From an uncultured Pelagibacteraceae bacterium (GTDB lineage Bacteria > Pseudomonadota > Alphaproteobacteria > Pelagibacterales > Pelagibacteraceae), in the NCBI GenBank assembly GCA_902536205.1, contig CACAWM010000008.1, positions 1 through 21,905 of the forward strand: a stretch of 21,905 nt of DNA, given 5' to 3'. The position numbers and the translations under genes were made by a program. Within the stretch, counting starts at the first letter, position 1. Every line of letters begins with the position of its first letter. Below the pieces are notes generated by a model. That model saw nothing but the letters and a program-made list of their open reading frames with translations. It had not been told where the DNA came from and searched no databases. Of this stretch, positions 1-8,542 are shown piece by piece.

Positions 1-105
1 GATATGTTTATTTATCAAGGTCAAAAATCGTTTTATTTATGGAACAAGATAAATCCTGAGATAGATGATACATTGATAGAATTATTAAAATCAAAACTCA
101 GATGA
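1..105 (+). CDS. aroE: Shikimate 5-dehydrogenase, C-terminal tail (partial)
   Basis: Only the last 34 codons are in the window. The frame is open from base 1 and stops at TGA 103-105. The tail contains MFIYQGQKSFYLW followed by a Pro, which matches the closing helix of AroE, where a Met, a Gln, a Phe and a Trp recur (compare GMLVxQxxxxFxLWTG). AroE reduces 3-dehydroshikimate to shikimate with NADPH in the aromatic amino acid pathway. Its stop overlaps the coaE start (ATGA), so the genes are probably co-transcribed. The identification rests on this short tail and on the aroE-coaE-dnaQ order usual in alphaproteobacteria. Confidence 0.72.
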   Translation, partial: DMFIYQGQKSFYLWNKINPEIDDTLIELLKSKLR

Positions 106-668
106 TAAAAGTTGGCATTACAGGCTCTCTAGCATCAGGCAAAACCACAGCTAGCAAAATTTTGTCTTACAAGCGTGGACCGCTATTTAGTGCTGATAAA
201 GCGGTTTTAGAACTTTATAAGAAGAAAAGTTTCAAATCTTTTATAAGTAAAAAGTTCAAAATTAAAAATAATAATCAAATAAAAAAATCGATAAAAAAAT
301 TAATACTTAAAAAGAGAGATAACTTAAAAAAACTAGAAAGAATAGTTCATCCATTAGTAAGAAAAAAGATGAAAGAATTTACTTTAAAGAATAAAAAAGA
401 AAATATTCTTTTTTACGAAATACCACTATTAATTGAGAGCAAGCTTATGAAATTTTTCAATATCACAATCTTCATTAAGTCTAAAAAAGCTTTGAGATTA
501 AAACGATTTAAGTCAAAAAATGGTGAAAAAAAATTGTTCACTTTACTTGATAAAAAACAGATGAATGTACAAAAAAAAATCAGATTTTGTGATTATGTAG
601 TTGTGAATGAAAAAGATTTAAAGATTTTAAAAAAAAAACTTTCTTCTATAATCTCTAAATATGAATGA
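102..668 (+). CDS. coaE: Dephospho-CoA kinase
   Basis: This cytosolic kinase performs the last step of coenzyme A synthesis, ATP-dependent phosphorylation of the 3'-hydroxyl of dephospho-CoA. The P-loop is GSLASGKT at residues 8-15. Asp32 lies in SADK, where the family usually has a DAD-type motif. HPLV at 83-86 and PLLIE at 108-112 match the family HPxV and PLLFE signatures, and the tail has the expected DYVVVNE (164-170). At 188 residues it is slightly shorter than the usual 195-205 and extremely lysine-rich. The ATG overlaps the aroE stop, and the last 8 bases overlap the dnaQ start, so translational coupling is likely. Confidence 0.93.
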   Translation: MIKVGITGSLASGKTTASKILSYKRGPLFSADKAVLELYKKKSFKSFISKKFKIKNNNQIKKSIKKLILKKRDNLKKLERIVHPLVRKKMKEFTLKNKKENILFYEIPLLIESKLMKFFNITIFIKSKKALRLKRFKSKNGEKKLFTLLDKKQMNVQKKIRFCDYVVVNEKDLKILKKKLSSIISKYE

Positions 669-1320
669 AGTTTTCTTAGATACAGAAACTACGGGCTTAT
701 CATTTAAGGAAGGACACAAAATAGTTGAAATAGCGTGTATTGAGACAAAAGATCTGATCCCAACTGGAAATGTTTTTCATAAATTAATTAATCCAAAAAG
801 GAGCATGCCGGATGAAGCTTTTAAAGTTCACGGATTTTCTGAAGAATTTTTAAAAGATAAAGAAACTTTCGACATGATTGCCGACGAATTTCTTGATTTT
901 ATTAAAGACAAAAAAATTATTATCCATAATGCTCCATTTGATTTAGGTTTCCTAGACGGAGAATTAGGATTAATTAAAAAAAATAAGATAAACAAGATAT
1001 CTGTAGTTGATTCTTTAGAAATAGCTAGAAATAAATTCCCAGGTATGTCAAATTCTTTAGATGCTCTATGTAAAAAATTTAGCGTAGATCTTTCTCGAAG
1101 GAAAAAGCATAACGCATTATTAGATTGTGAGTTACTTAGAGAAGTTTATATTAATTTACTTGATGTAAAAGAGCCAAAATTCAATTTGACAAATAATATT
1201 ACAGATCAAAATTTTAGCAAAACAAAAGACTATTGCAAAACAATTATTAAAATTTCAGACGAGGAAATTAAAAAACATAAAGATTTTTTAAAATCAGAAT
1301 TAAGAAAAAATTTTTATTGA
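661..1320 (+). CDS. dnaQ: DNA polymerase III epsilon subunit (3'-5' proofreading exonuclease)
   Basis: Epsilon is the proofreading exonuclease of the replicative polymerase core. All DEDDh exonuclease motifs are visible: Exo I DTETTG with Asp7 and Glu9, Exo II HNAPFDLGFL with Asp94, and Exo III with His150 and Asp155. The stretch VDSLEIARNKFPG followed by NSLDALCKKF is characteristic of DnaQ rather than of generic exonucleases. Length is 219 residues, slightly below the usual 230-240, and the C-terminal tail that normally binds the alpha subunit is short and lysine-rich. It overlaps coaE by 8 bases at its start and secB by 7 bases tail-to-tail at its end. Confidence 0.93.
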   Translation: MNEVFLDTETTGLSFKEGHKIVEIACIETKDLIPTGNVFHKLINPKRSMPDEAFKVHGFSEEFLKDKETFDMIADEFLDFIKDKKIIIHNAPFDLGFLDGELGLIKKNKINKISVVDSLEIARNKFPGMSNSLDALCKKFSVDLSRRKKHNALLDCELLREVYINLLDVKEPKFNLTNNITDQNFSKTKDYCKTIIKISDEEIKKHKDFLKSELRKNFY

Positions 1321-1733
1321 ACTTTTCTCATTTTATATAATTTTTCAAAATCTACAGTTTCATTTATTTTTACATCTTTAAAACCTGAATTCTCAAATAA
1401 AAAGACAAAGATCTGTCTAAGCTCAGGATAAATTTCGTCTGGCACCTTTATAAGAATTATTTTTTCTATTTCTTCTTTCAGAGTTTTTTCATTGTTTAAT
1501 TCAACTATGGTCGAATAAATTATTTTAGTTTCAATTTTTTCAAAGTTATTGTTGTTTGGTGTAAGGCTTAAACTAGTTAAAACTTCTATTATATTTTGTT
1601 TTACTTGAATGCTATTAATATCAATATTTATTTTATAGTTAGATATATCTTTTGAAAGAAGAAAAAACACTTTTGGATTAGGAATATTAAATTTTAGATC
1701 TTTAATATACTTGCCAATAATTTTATAGCTCAT
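1314..1733 (-). CDS. secB: Protein-export chaperone SecB
   Basis: SecB is a tetrameric cytosolic chaperone that keeps pre-secretory proteins unfolded and hands them to SecA. The start (IIGKYIKDLKFNIPNP, residues 5-20) resembles the family opening QYxKDLSFENPxxP. The end (IYPELRQIFVFLFENSGF then DFEKLY) corresponds to the family segment FPxxRxxIxxxTxxGGFPxLxLxPIDFxxLY. The 139-residue length is slightly below the usual 150-165. Sequence identity is modest, but position beside dnaQ and fxsA fits the alphaproteobacterial arrangement. Its start overlaps the 3' end of fxsA by 11 bp, and its stop lies within dnaQ on the other strand. Confidence 0.78.
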   Translation of the reverse strand: MSYKIIGKYIKDLKFNIPNPKVFFLLSKDISNYKINIDINSIQVKQNIIEVLTSLSLTPNNNNFEKIETKIIYSTIVELNNEKTLKEEIEKIILIKVPDEIYPELRQIFVFLFENSGFKDVKINETVDFEKLYKMRKVQ

Positions 1734-2142
1734 CTTTTTTATTATCTATTATTTCACCTTCAATGGTTTCATTTTGATTTGTCGTATGAGATTTTGGTTT
1801 ATTTTTAAATAAAACAGCAAACAAAATTTTTCTGGTAAACGGAATTAATAATAAGAACCCAATTAAATCTGTAAAGAAACCAGGCACGATAAGTAACAAT
1901 GCTGCCATTGCAATAGATGCACCTGATACAATTTCGTAAATTGGCATTTTATTTTGGTATAAATTTACCATTCCGGACTTTATTGTATTTATCCCTTGTA
2001 ATTTTGCAAAATAGACACCAATTATTGCAGTCAGAAAAATTAAAGAGACGGTGCTTAATGCGCCTATCTGCACTCCTATTTTAATTAATAGGAATATTTC
2101 AAGGGCTGGTATCCCAATAAATATTAAAAAAAATGGGTTCAT
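1723..2142 (-). CDS. fxsA: FxsA family inner-membrane protein
   Basis: FxsA is a small cytoplasmic-membrane protein; in E. coli its overproduction relieves phage T7 exclusion by the F plasmid, but its housekeeping role is unknown. The 139-residue product has three predicted membrane segments, about 3-22, 27-47 and 74-100. The family core is clear: IPALEIFLLIKIG (11-23), a short loop containing GINTIKSG (50-57), and LLLIVPGFFTDLIGFLLLIP (82-101). The tail is hydrophilic and acidic, as usual. It is the first gene of a two-gene unit with secB and is divergent from the Tim44-domain gene across a gap of about 44 bp. Confidence 0.9.
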   Translation of the reverse strand: MNPFFLIFIGIPALEIFLLIKIGVQIGALSTVSLIFLTAIIGVYFAKLQGINTIKSGMVNLYQNKMPIYEIVSGASIAMAALLLIVPGFFTDLIGFLLLIPFTRKILFAVLFKNKPKSHTTNQNETIEGEIIDNKKDEL

Positions 2143-2186
2143 TTGTCTGATACAAAAATATATGATTAATGTATATTTATCAAATT
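2143..2186. promoter_or_regulatory. Short divergent control region between fxsA and the Tim44-domain gene
   Basis: This gap must carry the 5' signals of two divergent genes. The only recognisable element is TATGAT at 2161-2166 on the plus strand, one base off a -10 box. No -35 box lies at a proper distance, and no strong ribosome binding site is present for either gene. The promoter call is inferred from gene arrangement. Confidence 0.35.
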
Positions 2187-2789
2187 ATGAGTAACAGTTT
2201 TGGCTATTTAGATATTATATTACTTGGTATGATCGCAGGATTTATTATTTTGCGACTTCGAAGCATTTTAGGGAGAAAAACTGGACATGAGTCCAAAGTA
2301 TATCCAGGTTTTGCTGAAAAAGAATTTAACATACCGAAAAATGAAGCGAAGCCAGTAAAACAAAATTTAGATATTTTAGAAGGTAAAGATAAAAAAGAAT
2401 TTCTTAGAGGCGCTGAAATTGCTTATGAAAGCATATTAACCTCTTTTGCAGCTGGTGATCTCATTAAATTAAAAAGTTTACTGTCATCAAATATGTTTTC
2501 AAATTTTTCTGAGGCTATAAAGTCTAGAAATAAAGACGGTATAAAATCTGAATTTACATTTATTGGCGTAAAAGAGTCTACTGTAGAAAAATATGAAAAA
2601 ATTAGTAACAATTTATTTGCAACAGTTAAATTTATTGCAGAAGTTATCTCTGTTAAAAAAGATAAAAATGATAAAATAATAGAGGGAAATCCTGATAAAA
2701 TTAAGTTCGTAACTGATAGTTGGAAGTTCACTAGAAATATAAACCAAAAAGATCCTAACTGGTATTTGTCTGAAATTATCAGCAAGTGA
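2187..2789 (+). CDS. Tim44-like domain membrane protein (TimA-type)
   Basis: Alphaproteobacterial relatives of mitochondrial Tim44 have an N-terminal membrane anchor and a soluble Tim44-like domain; their exact role in the envelope is not settled. Residues 9-25 form one membrane segment, followed by the signature RLRSILGRKTGH (23-34) typical of this family. Residues 68-199 are the Tim44-like domain, including EFLRGAEIAYESILTSFAAGD. I chose ATG 2187 (200 aa), because it gives the usual short N-terminus; an in-frame ATG at 2169 would add six residues. The stop overlaps the GTG start of the Smr gene, suggesting coupled translation. Confidence 0.85.
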   Translation: MSNSFGYLDIILLGMIAGFIILRLRSILGRKTGHESKVYPGFAEKEFNIPKNEAKPVKQNLDILEGKDKKEFLRGAEIAYESILTSFAAGDLIKLKSLLSSNMFSNFSEAIKSRNKDGIKSEFTFIGVKESTVEKYEKISNNLFATVKFIAEVISVKKDKNDKIIEGNPDKIKFVTDSWKFTRNINQKDPNWYLSEIISK

Positions 2790-3205
2790 TAAAGAAAAAA
2801 GAACTCAATCAAAAAGATAAAGAAACTTGGGAAAATTATATAAAAGACCCATCGGACATATTCGATAAAGAAAAAATCACTTCTAAAAGTACGCAAAAAA
2901 GATATCGTTATAAATTTGATTTGCACGGTTTTTCACTGGATGAAGCAAATAAAAAAGTAAAATCAATTATAGAATATTGTGTTAAAAATAAATTCAGAGA
3001 ATTGTTACTTATTACCGGAAAAGGTATTCATTCGACAAATGAAGCCGATACTTATGTGTCAAAGGATTTAGGTAAATTAAAATATTCTGTTCCTGAATTT
3101 ATAAAAACAAATTCAGATTTAAACAAATTAATTATTTCAATAAATGATGCTGAAAATAAAGATGGTGGTGCTGGTGCAATAATAATTAAGTTAAAGAATT
3201 TATAA
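2786..3205 (+). CDS. Smr-domain protein (putative endonuclease)
   Basis: This is a small stand-alone Smr protein. The Smr domain, first seen at the MutS2 C-terminus, often has nucleic-acid nicking or ribosome-rescue activity. Visible motifs are DLHG at 45-48, [10 protein letters not shown] at 74-83 and [11 protein letters not shown] at 126-136. These match the family DLHG, TGKG and GGxGA blocks. The first 40 residues are charged and probably disordered. The start is GTG at 2786, overlapping the upstream stop as GTGA. The stop overlaps the convergent hslU stop region by 6 bp. The substrate cannot be told from the sequence. Confidence 0.85.
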   Translation: MIKKKELNQKDKETWENYIKDPSDIFDKEKITSKSTQKRYRYKFDLHGFSLDEANKKVKSIIEYCVKNKFRELLLITGKGIHSTNEADTYVSKDLGKLKYSVPEFIKTNSDLNKLIISINDAENKDGGAGAIIIKLKNL

Positions 3206-4573
3206 TATAAACTTCGATAAATCAGTATCTTTTACTAAGTTCCCTAAATTTTCTTGTACATATTTCTGATCAACTGTGATTGTCTCTCCTGCTCTATCAG
3301 TTGCGTTGAAGCTAATATCATCTAATACTTTTTCAATAATAGTATGAAGTCTTCTGGCGCCTATATTCTCAACAGATGAATTTACTTCTGCTGAGATTTT
3401 AGCAAGCATGTCAATCCCATCATCTGTAAATTCAAGAGTTACATTTTCAGTTTTTAATAATTCTTTATATTGTTTTATTAAACTGTTATCAGGTTCTTTA
3501 AGAATTCTTTTAAAATCTTCCTCTTTAAGTGCATCCAACTCAACTCTTATTGGCAACCTACCCTGTAATTCTGGTAATAAATCAGAGGGTTTGGCTAACT
3601 GGAATGCCCCTGAAGCGATAAATAAAATATGATCAGTTTTAATGGGACCATGTTTAGTGCTTACTGTTGTTCCCTCTATAAGAGGCAAAAGGTCTCTTTG
3701 AACACCTTCTCTAGAAACATCACCTCCAACCCTGTCGCTCCTAGCAGAAACTTTATCAATCTCATCTAAGAAAACAATTCCGTTCTCCTCTGTAGCTTTT
3801 TTTGCCTCAGTAATTATTTTATCCTCCTCAATCATCTTGTCTGACTCTTGAGCAACTAAAATATCGTGGGATTCTTTTACTGTCATTTTTTTCTTTTTAC
3901 CTTTTTTACCACCCATAGATTTTCCTAGAATATCTCCTAAATTTACCATCCCAACATTTCCACCAGGCATTCCAGGTATTTCAAAACTTTTAAGTGGATT
4001 TGAGGAATTTTGAACCTCAATTTCAATTTCATTATTATCTAAGTCACCTGTTCTTAATCTTTTTCTAAAACTCTCTCTTGTTGCAACACTTGCTTTATTG
4101 CCAACAAGTGCATCTAATACTTTTTCCTCTGCTTTTAACTCTGCTTTGGCTTTAACTTCTTTTCTTTTTTTCTCTCTCTCCATTGCTATAGCGATTTCAA
4201 TTAAATCCCTGATAATTTGTTCTACGTCTCTTCCTACGTAACCAACTTCTGTAAATCTGGTAGCTTCAACTTTTATGAAAGGAGCCTCTGCCAATTTTGA
4301 AAGTCTCCTAGAAATTTCGGTTTTACCAACACCTGTTGGTCCAATCATTAAAATATTTTTTGGAAGAACTTCGTCTCTCATCTCATCTGAAAGCGCTTGT
4401 CTTCTCCATCTATTTCTCAATGCAACTGCTACGGCTTTTTTTGCATCTTTTTGACCAATTACGTATCTATCTAATTCAGAAACTATTTCCCTTGGAGATA
4501 AAGCACTTACCTTAGAGGACTCTTTTTCTTTTTTTACTACCTTTAAATTTGTTACTTTATTAGTTGGTGTCAT
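3200..4573 (-). CDS. hslU: HslUV protease ATPase subunit HslU (ClpY)
   Basis: HslU is the AAA+ unfoldase ring that recognises, unfolds and threads substrates into the HslV peptidase. Counting from ATG 4573 (457 aa, family about 435-450): Walker A GPTGVGKT at 78-85, pore loop GYVG at 111-114, the inserted I-domain about 120-255, Walker B IVFLDEID at 266-273, sensor 1 around FIASGAF (318-324), and sensor 2 GARRLH at 405-410. The C-terminal LSKFIL is the tail that docks into HslV. The start one base after the hslV stop was preferred over an in-frame ATG at 4630, which would overlap hslV by 56 bp with unconserved sequence. Confidence 0.96.
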   Translation of the reverse strand: MTPTNKVTNLKVVKKEKESSKVSALSPREIVSELDRYVIGQKDAKKAVAVALRNRWRRQALSDEMRDEVLPKNILMIGPTGVGKTEISRRLSKLAEAPFIKVEATRFTEVGYVGRDVEQIIRDLIEIAIAMEREKKRKEVKAKAELKAEEKVLDALVGNKASVATRESFRKRLRTGDLDNNEIEIEVQNSSNPLKSFEIPGMPGGNVGMVNLGDILGKSMGGKKGKKKKMTVKESHDILVAQESDKMIEEDKIITEAKKATEENGIVFLDEIDKVSARSDRVGGDVSREGVQRDLLPLIEGTTVSTKHGPIKTDHILFIASGAFQLAKPSDLLPELQGRLPIRVELDALKEEDFKRILKEPDNSLIKQYKELLKTENVTLEFTDDGIDMLAKISAEVNSSVENIGARRLHTIIEKVLDDISFNATDRAGETITVDQKYVQENLGNLVKDTDLSKFIL

Positions 4574-4574
4574 A

Positions 4575-5114
4575 TTAAACTTTTTCCACTGTGACGTTGT
4601 TATTAGTAAATACACATATATCAGATGCAACCTTAATAGATTTCCTCGCTATATCTTCAGCACTCATATCTGTTTCAGCTAAAACTTTTGCTGCCGCAAG
4701 AGCGTAATTTCCACCTGATCCAATCCCAATTATTCCATCCTCCGGTTCTAAAACATCTCCTGTTCCAGAAATTATAAAACTATGTTTTTTATCTGCTACT
4801 GCCATCAACGCTTCTAATCTTCTTAAAAATTTATCACTTCTCCAATCTTTTGCTAACTCCACTGCAGCTCTTTGTAAATTACCTGCGTGTTTTTCTAATT
4901 TTGCTTCTAATCTTTCGAATAAAGTAAGAGCGTCTGCAGTTGATCCCGCAAATCCAGCTATTACTCCTCTACTCTCAATTTTTCTCACTTTCTTAGCTTT
5001 ACTTTTTAAAACTGTGTTTCCTAAACTAACTTGTCCATCTCCGGCAACTACAGTCTCACCATTTTTTCTAAGCAAGACGATCGTTGTTCCATGCCATTTT
5101 TCAGCTGTATTCAT
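4575..5114 (-). CDS. hslV: HslUV protease peptidase subunit HslV (ClpQ)
   Basis: HslV is the proteasome-like threonine peptidase that forms a double hexamer capped by HslU in the cytosol. The segment HGTTIV at 8-13 places the catalytic nucleophile at Thr10 after removal of a nine-residue leader, as in other alphaproteobacteria. [13 protein letters not shown] (23-35) and [20 protein letters not shown] (54-73) are family hallmarks, and [13 protein letters not shown] appears in the second half. Length (179 aa) is normal. It heads the hslV-hslU pair, with one base separating the two genes, and is divergent from hisB. No clear heat-shock sigma factor promoter is visible. Confidence 0.96.
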   Translation of the reverse strand: MNTAEKWHGTTIVLLRKNGETVVAGDGQVSLGNTVLKSKAKKVRKIESRGVIAGFAGSTADALTLFERLEAKLEKHAGNLQRAAVELAKDWRSDKFLRRLEALMAVADKKHSFIISGTGDVLEPEDGIIGIGSGGNYALAAAKVLAETDMSAEDIARKSIKVASDICVFTNNNVTVEKV

Positions 5115-5216
5115 GATGTTATATGTGGAGATTAATTTAGGATCTTCAATAGCAAATCTGATTTATTGATAAAATGTCCGATTATATATATATCAAATAT
5201 AAATCAGATTTAATTT
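5115..5216. promoter_or_regulatory. Divergent hslV / hisB promoter region
   Basis: This is the longest gap in the window. For hisB a reasonable promoter is -35 TTGATA at 5166-5171 and -10 TATATC at 5189-5194 (17-bp spacer), giving a leader of roughly 15 bases. For hslV the minus strand carries a perfect TATAAT at 5186-5181, but only a weak -35, giving a leader of about 60 bases. The two promoters would overlap face to face, so their use may be linked. The boxes are pattern matches only. Confidence 0.5.
5154..5211. repeat. Paired palindromes (13-bp inverted repeat) flanking the hisB promoter
   Basis: AAATCTGATTTAT at 5154-5166 is the exact reverse complement of ATAAATCAGATTT at 5199-5211, with a 32-bp spacer. 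Each arm also contains its own odd palindrome, AAATC-N-GATTT (5154-5164 and 5201-5211), with centres 47 bp apart. The first abuts the proposed hisB -35 box and the second covers the proposed hisB transcription start. This is the geometry of a two-site operator, but no regulator can be named. A further AAATCAGATTT lies inside coaE at 577-587, so chance occurrence in AT-rich DNA is possible. Confidence 0.5.
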
Positions 5217-5807
5217 ATGGCGAGAAAAGCGAAAATTAGTAGGAAAACAAAAGAGACCAGCATTGCGGTTTCTGTTAATTTAGACGGAAAAGGCAAATAT
5301 AAAATTAAAACTGGAATTGGTTTCCTAGACCACATGTTAGAACAATTGTCTAAGCACTCTTTAATTGACTTAGAAGTAAATGCCAAGGGCGATACTCATA
5401 TTGATTTACATCATACGACAGAGGACACGGGCATAGCTATTGGCGAAGCTATCAAAAAAGCTGCTGGTAATCGAAAAGGAATTACTAGATACGCATCTAC
5501 AATGATTCCAATGGACGAGACTTTAAGCAGAGTTTCAATAGATGTGTCCAATAGACCTTATTTAATTTGGAAAGTTAATTTACCGGTCGAGAAACTTGGC
5601 GAGATGGATACAGAATTGTTTAAAGAATGGTTTCAAGCATTTTCCCAATCTGCTGGAGTTACTTTACACATAGAAAATATTTATGGTGAAAATAGTCACC
5701 ACAAAATTGAGTCTTGTTACAAAGGTTTAGCTAGATCATTAAAAGATGCATTAGCAATAGATAAAAGAATTAAAAACTCAATACCTTCGACAAAAGGTTC
5801 TATTTAA
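5217..5807 (+). CDS. hisB: Imidazoleglycerol-phosphate dehydratase
   Basis: HisB dehydrates imidazole glycerol phosphate to imidazole acetol phosphate, a Mn-dependent step of histidine synthesis. This is the monofunctional form; it lacks the N-terminal histidinol-phosphatase domain of E. coli HisB. Motifs are GFLDHML (35-41), the metal-binding HHTTED (65-70), MDE (99-101), the second metal motif ENSHHK (158-163) and the C-terminal STKG (191-194). Length (196 aa) is standard. It is the first gene of hisB-H-A-F-E, transcribed away from hslV, and hisH starts 5 bases after its stop. Confidence 0.96.
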   Translation: MARKAKISRKTKETSIAVSVNLDGKGKYKIKTGIGFLDHMLEQLSKHSLIDLEVNAKGDTHIDLHHTTEDTGIAIGEAIKKAAGNRKGITRYASTMIPMDETLSRVSIDVSNRPYLIWKVNLPVEKLGEMDTELFKEWFQAFSQSAGVTLHIENIYGENSHHKIESCYKGLARSLKDALAIDKRIKNSIPSTKGSI

Positions 5808-5812
5808 TTTTG

Positions 5813-6439
5813 ATGAATGTCACAATTGTTGACTACCAATCGGGCAATATAAGCTCAGTCATTAACTCTTTTACAGAGGTCGCCAAAGGTAAAGTCAATC
5901 TAGAAGTAACCTCTGATATTAAAAAAATTAAATCTAGTGATAAAATCGTGTTACCTGGCCAAGGTTCATTTAAAAGCTGTGTTGATTCTCTAAATAAGAT
6001 TAATGGATTAGTAGACACGTTAAAAGATTTTGCAATTACAAATAAGAAACCTTTATTAGGTATTTGTGTTGGCTTACAGATGTTTGCTGATATTGGTTAT
6101 GAGGAAGCAGAAACAAAAGGACTAGGTTGGATTTCTGGTAAAGTTTCTAAAATTGATAATCAAAAAGGAAAATTTAAACTTCCACATATCGGTTGGAACG
6201 AAATTGAAATTCAAAAAGAAAGTAAAATTTTTAAAGATATAAAAAATAAATCTCATATGTATTTCGTACATAGTTATGAATTTATTCCTGAGGATAAATC
6301 AGTCATCTCAGCAATAACAAATTACTCGTCAAAAATTGTCTGTTCTGTCGAAAGAGATAATTTATTTGGAACACAGTTTCACCCTGAGAAGAGTGATAAA
6401 ATCGGATTAAAAGTAATTGATAACTTTTTAAAATTATAA
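5813..6439 (+). CDS. hisH: Imidazole glycerol phosphate synthase, glutamine amidotransferase subunit
   Basis: HisH is a class I glutaminase that releases ammonia from glutamine and channels it to HisF. The catalytic triad is visible: Cys85 in GICVGLQM, with His190 and Glu192 in GTQFHPEKS. LPGQGSF at 47-53 is the oxyanion-strand motif of HisH, and HIGWNEI at 125-131 is also typical. ATG 5813 (208 aa) was chosen over an in-frame TTG at 5810 because MNVTIVDYQSGN is the conserved start. The TAA stop shares one base with the hisA ATG. Confidence 0.95.
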   Translation: MNVTIVDYQSGNISSVINSFTEVAKGKVNLEVTSDIKKIKSSDKIVLPGQGSFKSCVDSLNKINGLVDTLKDFAITNKKPLLGICVGLQMFADIGYEEAETKGLGWISGKVSKIDNQKGKFKLPHIGWNEIEIQKESKIFKDIKNKSHMYFVHSYEFIPEDKSVISAITNYSSKIVCSVERDNLFGTQFHPEKSDKIGLKVIDNFLKL

Positions 6440-7164
6440 TGAAAATTTTTCCTGCAATAGATATAAAAGACAAGAAATGTGTAAGATTAATCAAAGGTGA
6501 CTTCGAAAATAAAACTGAATACGAGACTTCACCTATTGAGCAAGCAGCAAAATTTAAAGATCATGGCTTTAAAAACTTACATATTGTTGATCTAGACGGA
6601 GCTTTAACGGGTAAAACAGTCAACTTAGATATTATAAAAGAAATAGTAAGTAAATACGATTTGAAGATTGAAATAGGAGGTGGCATTAGATCTCTCGATA
6701 ATATTAAACAATATGTCGATACTGGTGTTGAGAAAGTAATTTTAGGAAGTGGTGCCATCAAAAATAAAGAATTTTTAAGAGAAGCTTGTCAAAAATATAA
6801 AAATCAAATTGCTTTAGGATTAGACGCAAAGGAAGGAAATCTTTCAGTGTCAGGTTGGAAAGAAAATTTAAATGTCAAAACCATAGACTTTCTAAAAGAA
6901 GTTAATAGCTATGGAGTGAGCAGAATTATCTACACAGATATAAATAGAGATGGAATGAAAAACAGCCCTAACTTAGACGAGACTATAAAAATTGCAGAAC
7001 TTTCAAATTGTCCTGTTGTGATTTCAGGAGGTGTTTCATCAATAAATGATATTAAGAAAGCCAAAGAATTAAATAATAAAAAAATTGAAGGTATCATTGT
7101 TGGTAAAGCTATTTATGATGGTGATATAAAACTAGATGAATTAGTTAAGGAGATCAGTGCTTAA
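6439..7164 (+). CDS. hisA: ProFAR isomerase (HisA)
   Basis: HisA isomerises the aminoaldose ProFAR to PRFAR, the substrate of HisF/HisH. It is a TIM barrel with the general acid/base pair Asp8 (PAIDIK) and Asp129 (GLDAKEG). Phosphate-binding loops are IEIGGGIR (77-84), ILGSGA (101-106) and VISGGVSS (194-201). Length (241 aa) is normal. The start overlaps the hisH stop by one base. The final bases carry AAGGAG and the GTG start of hisF, so hisA and hisF overlap by 8 bp. Confidence 0.95.
   Translation: MKIFPAIDIKDKKCVRLIKGDFENKTEYETSPIEQAAKFKDHGFKNLHIVDLDGALTGKTVNLDIIKEIVSKYDLKIEIGGGIRSLDNIKQYVDTGVEKVILGSGAIKNKEFLREACQKYKNQIALGLDAKEGNLSVSGWKENLNVKTIDFLKEVNSYGVSRIIYTDINRDGMKNSPNLDETIKIAELSNCPVVISGGVSSINDIKKAKELNNKKIEGIIVGKAIYDGDIKLDELVKEISA
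7147..7152 (+). promoter_or_regulatory. Ribosome binding site of hisF
   Basis: AAGGAG sits inside the end of hisA, four bases before the GTG at 7157. It is one of the few strong Shine-Dalgarno matches in the window and supports the non-ATG hisF start. Confidence 0.7.
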
Positions 7165-7915
7165 AAATAGAATTATACCTTGTCTTGATGTAAAGAATGG
7201 AAGAGTAGTTAAAGGTATTAACTTTGTCGAATTAAAAGATGCCGGAGATCCAGTCGAACAAGCTAAGATTTATAGTGACGGTGGAGCTGATGAGATTTGT
7301 TTTTTAGATATTACTGCATCAAATGAAAACAGAGAGACAATTATTGACGTTGTAAGAAAAACAGCAAAAGAATGTTTTGTTCCTTTAACTGTAGGAGGTG
7401 GCGTTAAAACTATACAGAATATAACTGATTTACTTTTAGCAGGGGCAGATAAGGTTTCTATAAATACAGCAGCAGTCAAGGAAGTTGGTTTTGTTAAAAA
7501 GGCTTCAAAAAAATTTGGTTCTCAATGCATTGTTGTGGCTATCGATGCCAAAAAAGTTTCAGATTATAAATGGGAAGTTTTTACTCACGGTGGAAGAAAT
7601 AAAACAGGTATTGATGCTTTAGAATTTGCTAAGCAAGTTGAAACAAATGGAGCAGGAGAAATCCTATTAACTTCTATGGATAGAGATGGAACAAAATCTG
7701 GTTATGACGTTGAATTATTAAAATTAGTTACAGATAGCACGAATATTCCAGTTATTGCATCGGGCGGCGTTGGAACTTTAGATCATCTGTATGATGGCAT
7801 CGTGAAAGGTGGTGCAAGCGCAGTTCTTGCTGCTTCTATTTTTCACTATGGTGAATATAAAATTAGAGAAGCTAAAGAATATTTGAATTCTAAGAATGTA
7901 TCGGTAAGATTATAA
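7157..7915 (+). CDS. hisF: Imidazole glycerol phosphate synthase, cyclase subunit
   Basis: HisF uses ammonia from HisH to convert PRFAR to imidazole glycerol phosphate and AICAR. The catalytic aspartates are Asp11 ([15 protein letters not shown]) and Asp130 (VVAIDAK). Phosphate-binding loops include LTVGGGVK (77-84), [14 protein letters not shown] (171-184) and IASGGVG (200-206). Length (252 aa) matches the family. The start is GTG, supported by a good Shine-Dalgarno sequence and by the conserved [12 protein letters not shown] opening. hisE follows one base after the stop. Confidence 0.96.
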   Translation: MLKNRIIPCLDVKNGRVVKGINFVELKDAGDPVEQAKIYSDGGADEICFLDITASNENRETIIDVVRKTAKECFVPLTVGGGVKTIQNITDLLLAGADKVSINTAAVKEVGFVKKASKKFGSQCIVVAIDAKKVSDYKWEVFTHGGRNKTGIDALEFAKQVETNGAGEILLTSMDRDGTKSGYDVELLKLVTDSTNIPVIASGGVGTLDHLYDGIVKGGASAVLAASIFHYGEYKIREAKEYLNSKNVSVRL

Positions 7916-7916
7916 A

Positions 7917-8189
7917 ATGTTTGAAAACCTTGAACAGTTAATGCAAATTATTAGAGAGAGAAAAAATTCTTCTCCCGATAAATCTTATACGAATAAACTT
8001 CTCAACGATAAAAGTTTAAGTGTTGCAAAAGTTAAAGAGGAAATAGGAGAGTTAATCAAGGCTGTTGAACAAAACTCTAATAAAATACACGAAGCAGCAG
8101 ATGTAATTTATCATTTATTGGTTTATCTTGAGGCTAATAATATCAAAGTAGAAGATGTAATGAGTGAACTTAAGAAAAGGCAAAAATGA
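7917..8189 (+). CDS. hisE: Phosphoribosyl-ATP pyrophosphohydrolase
   Basis: HisE hydrolyses phosphoribosyl-ATP to phosphoribosyl-AMP, the second step of histidine synthesis. It is an all-alpha MazG-like fold. The metal-binding helix KVKEEIGELIKAV (38-50) and the second helix HEAADVIYHLLVYL (58-71) carry the expected acidic residues (Glu41, Glu42, Glu45, Glu59, Asp62). It is a stand-alone protein of 90 residues, not fused to HisI; no hisI is in the window. The stop overlaps the next start as ATGA. Confidence 0.93.
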   Translation: MFENLEQLMQIIRERKNSSPDKSYTNKLLNDKSLSVAKVKEEIGELIKAVEQNSNKIHEAADVIYHLLVYLEANNIKVEDVMSELKKRQK

Positions 8190-8542
8190 GCTACGATAAA
8201 AATAATATATTCGCAAAAATTCTTAGAGGAGAGATACCTTGTAAAAAAGTTTATGAAAACGATCATGTTTTAGCTTTTCATGATATTAATCCTCAGAAGA
8301 AAGTACACGTATTAGTAATACCAAAAGGTGAATATGTTGATTTAGATGATTTTAACAATAAAGCATCTGATAAAGAGATTGTTGAATTAAATAAAGCCGT
8401 CACACATGTAGCAAATTTAATGGGCTCTAAAGATAAAGGTTATAGAGCTCTTACAAATATTGGCAGTGATGGAGGTCAAGAAGTTCCTCATCTACATTTT
8501 CATGTTTTTGCCGGTGAAAAGATAGGAAAGATGGTAAGCTAA
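8186..8542 (+). CDS. HIT-family nucleotide hydrolase (HinT-like)
   Basis: HIT proteins hydrolyse nucleotide phosphoramidates or adenylates. The catalytic histidine triad is complete: HLHFHV at 102-107 with His102, His104 and His106. The N-terminus IFAKILRGEIPCKKVYEND and HVLVIPKGEY (41-50) are typical of the HinT/PKCI branch. The 118-residue length fits. It overlaps hisE by 4 bp and the following acetyltransferase by one base, so it appears to be part of the his operon. A HIT gene after hisE recurs in alphaproteobacteria, but its link to histidine synthesis is not established. Confidence 0.92.
   Translation: MSYDKNNIFAKILRGEIPCKKVYENDHVLAFHDINPQKKVHVLVIPKGEYVDLDDFNNKASDKEIVELNKAVTHVANLMGSKDKGYRALTNIGSDGGQEVPHLHFHVFAGEKIGKMVS

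Noticed and set aside
577..587. AAATCAGATTT inside coaE as a further operator copy.
   Set aside because: It is in a poly-A-rich coding stretch with no promoter nearby, so it is more likely chance. I kept it only as a caveat for the hisB palindromes.
2423..2926. A 167-codon hydrophobic reading frame on the minus strand.
   Set aside because: It lies opposite the Tim44-domain and Smr genes, which have clear family motifs. Its hydrophobicity is the expected complement of Lys-rich plus-strand codons.
4574..4630. A longer hslU starting at ATG 4630.
   Set aside because: It would overlap hslV by 56 bp and add 19 residues not seen in the family; ATG 4573, one base after the hslV stop, is better.
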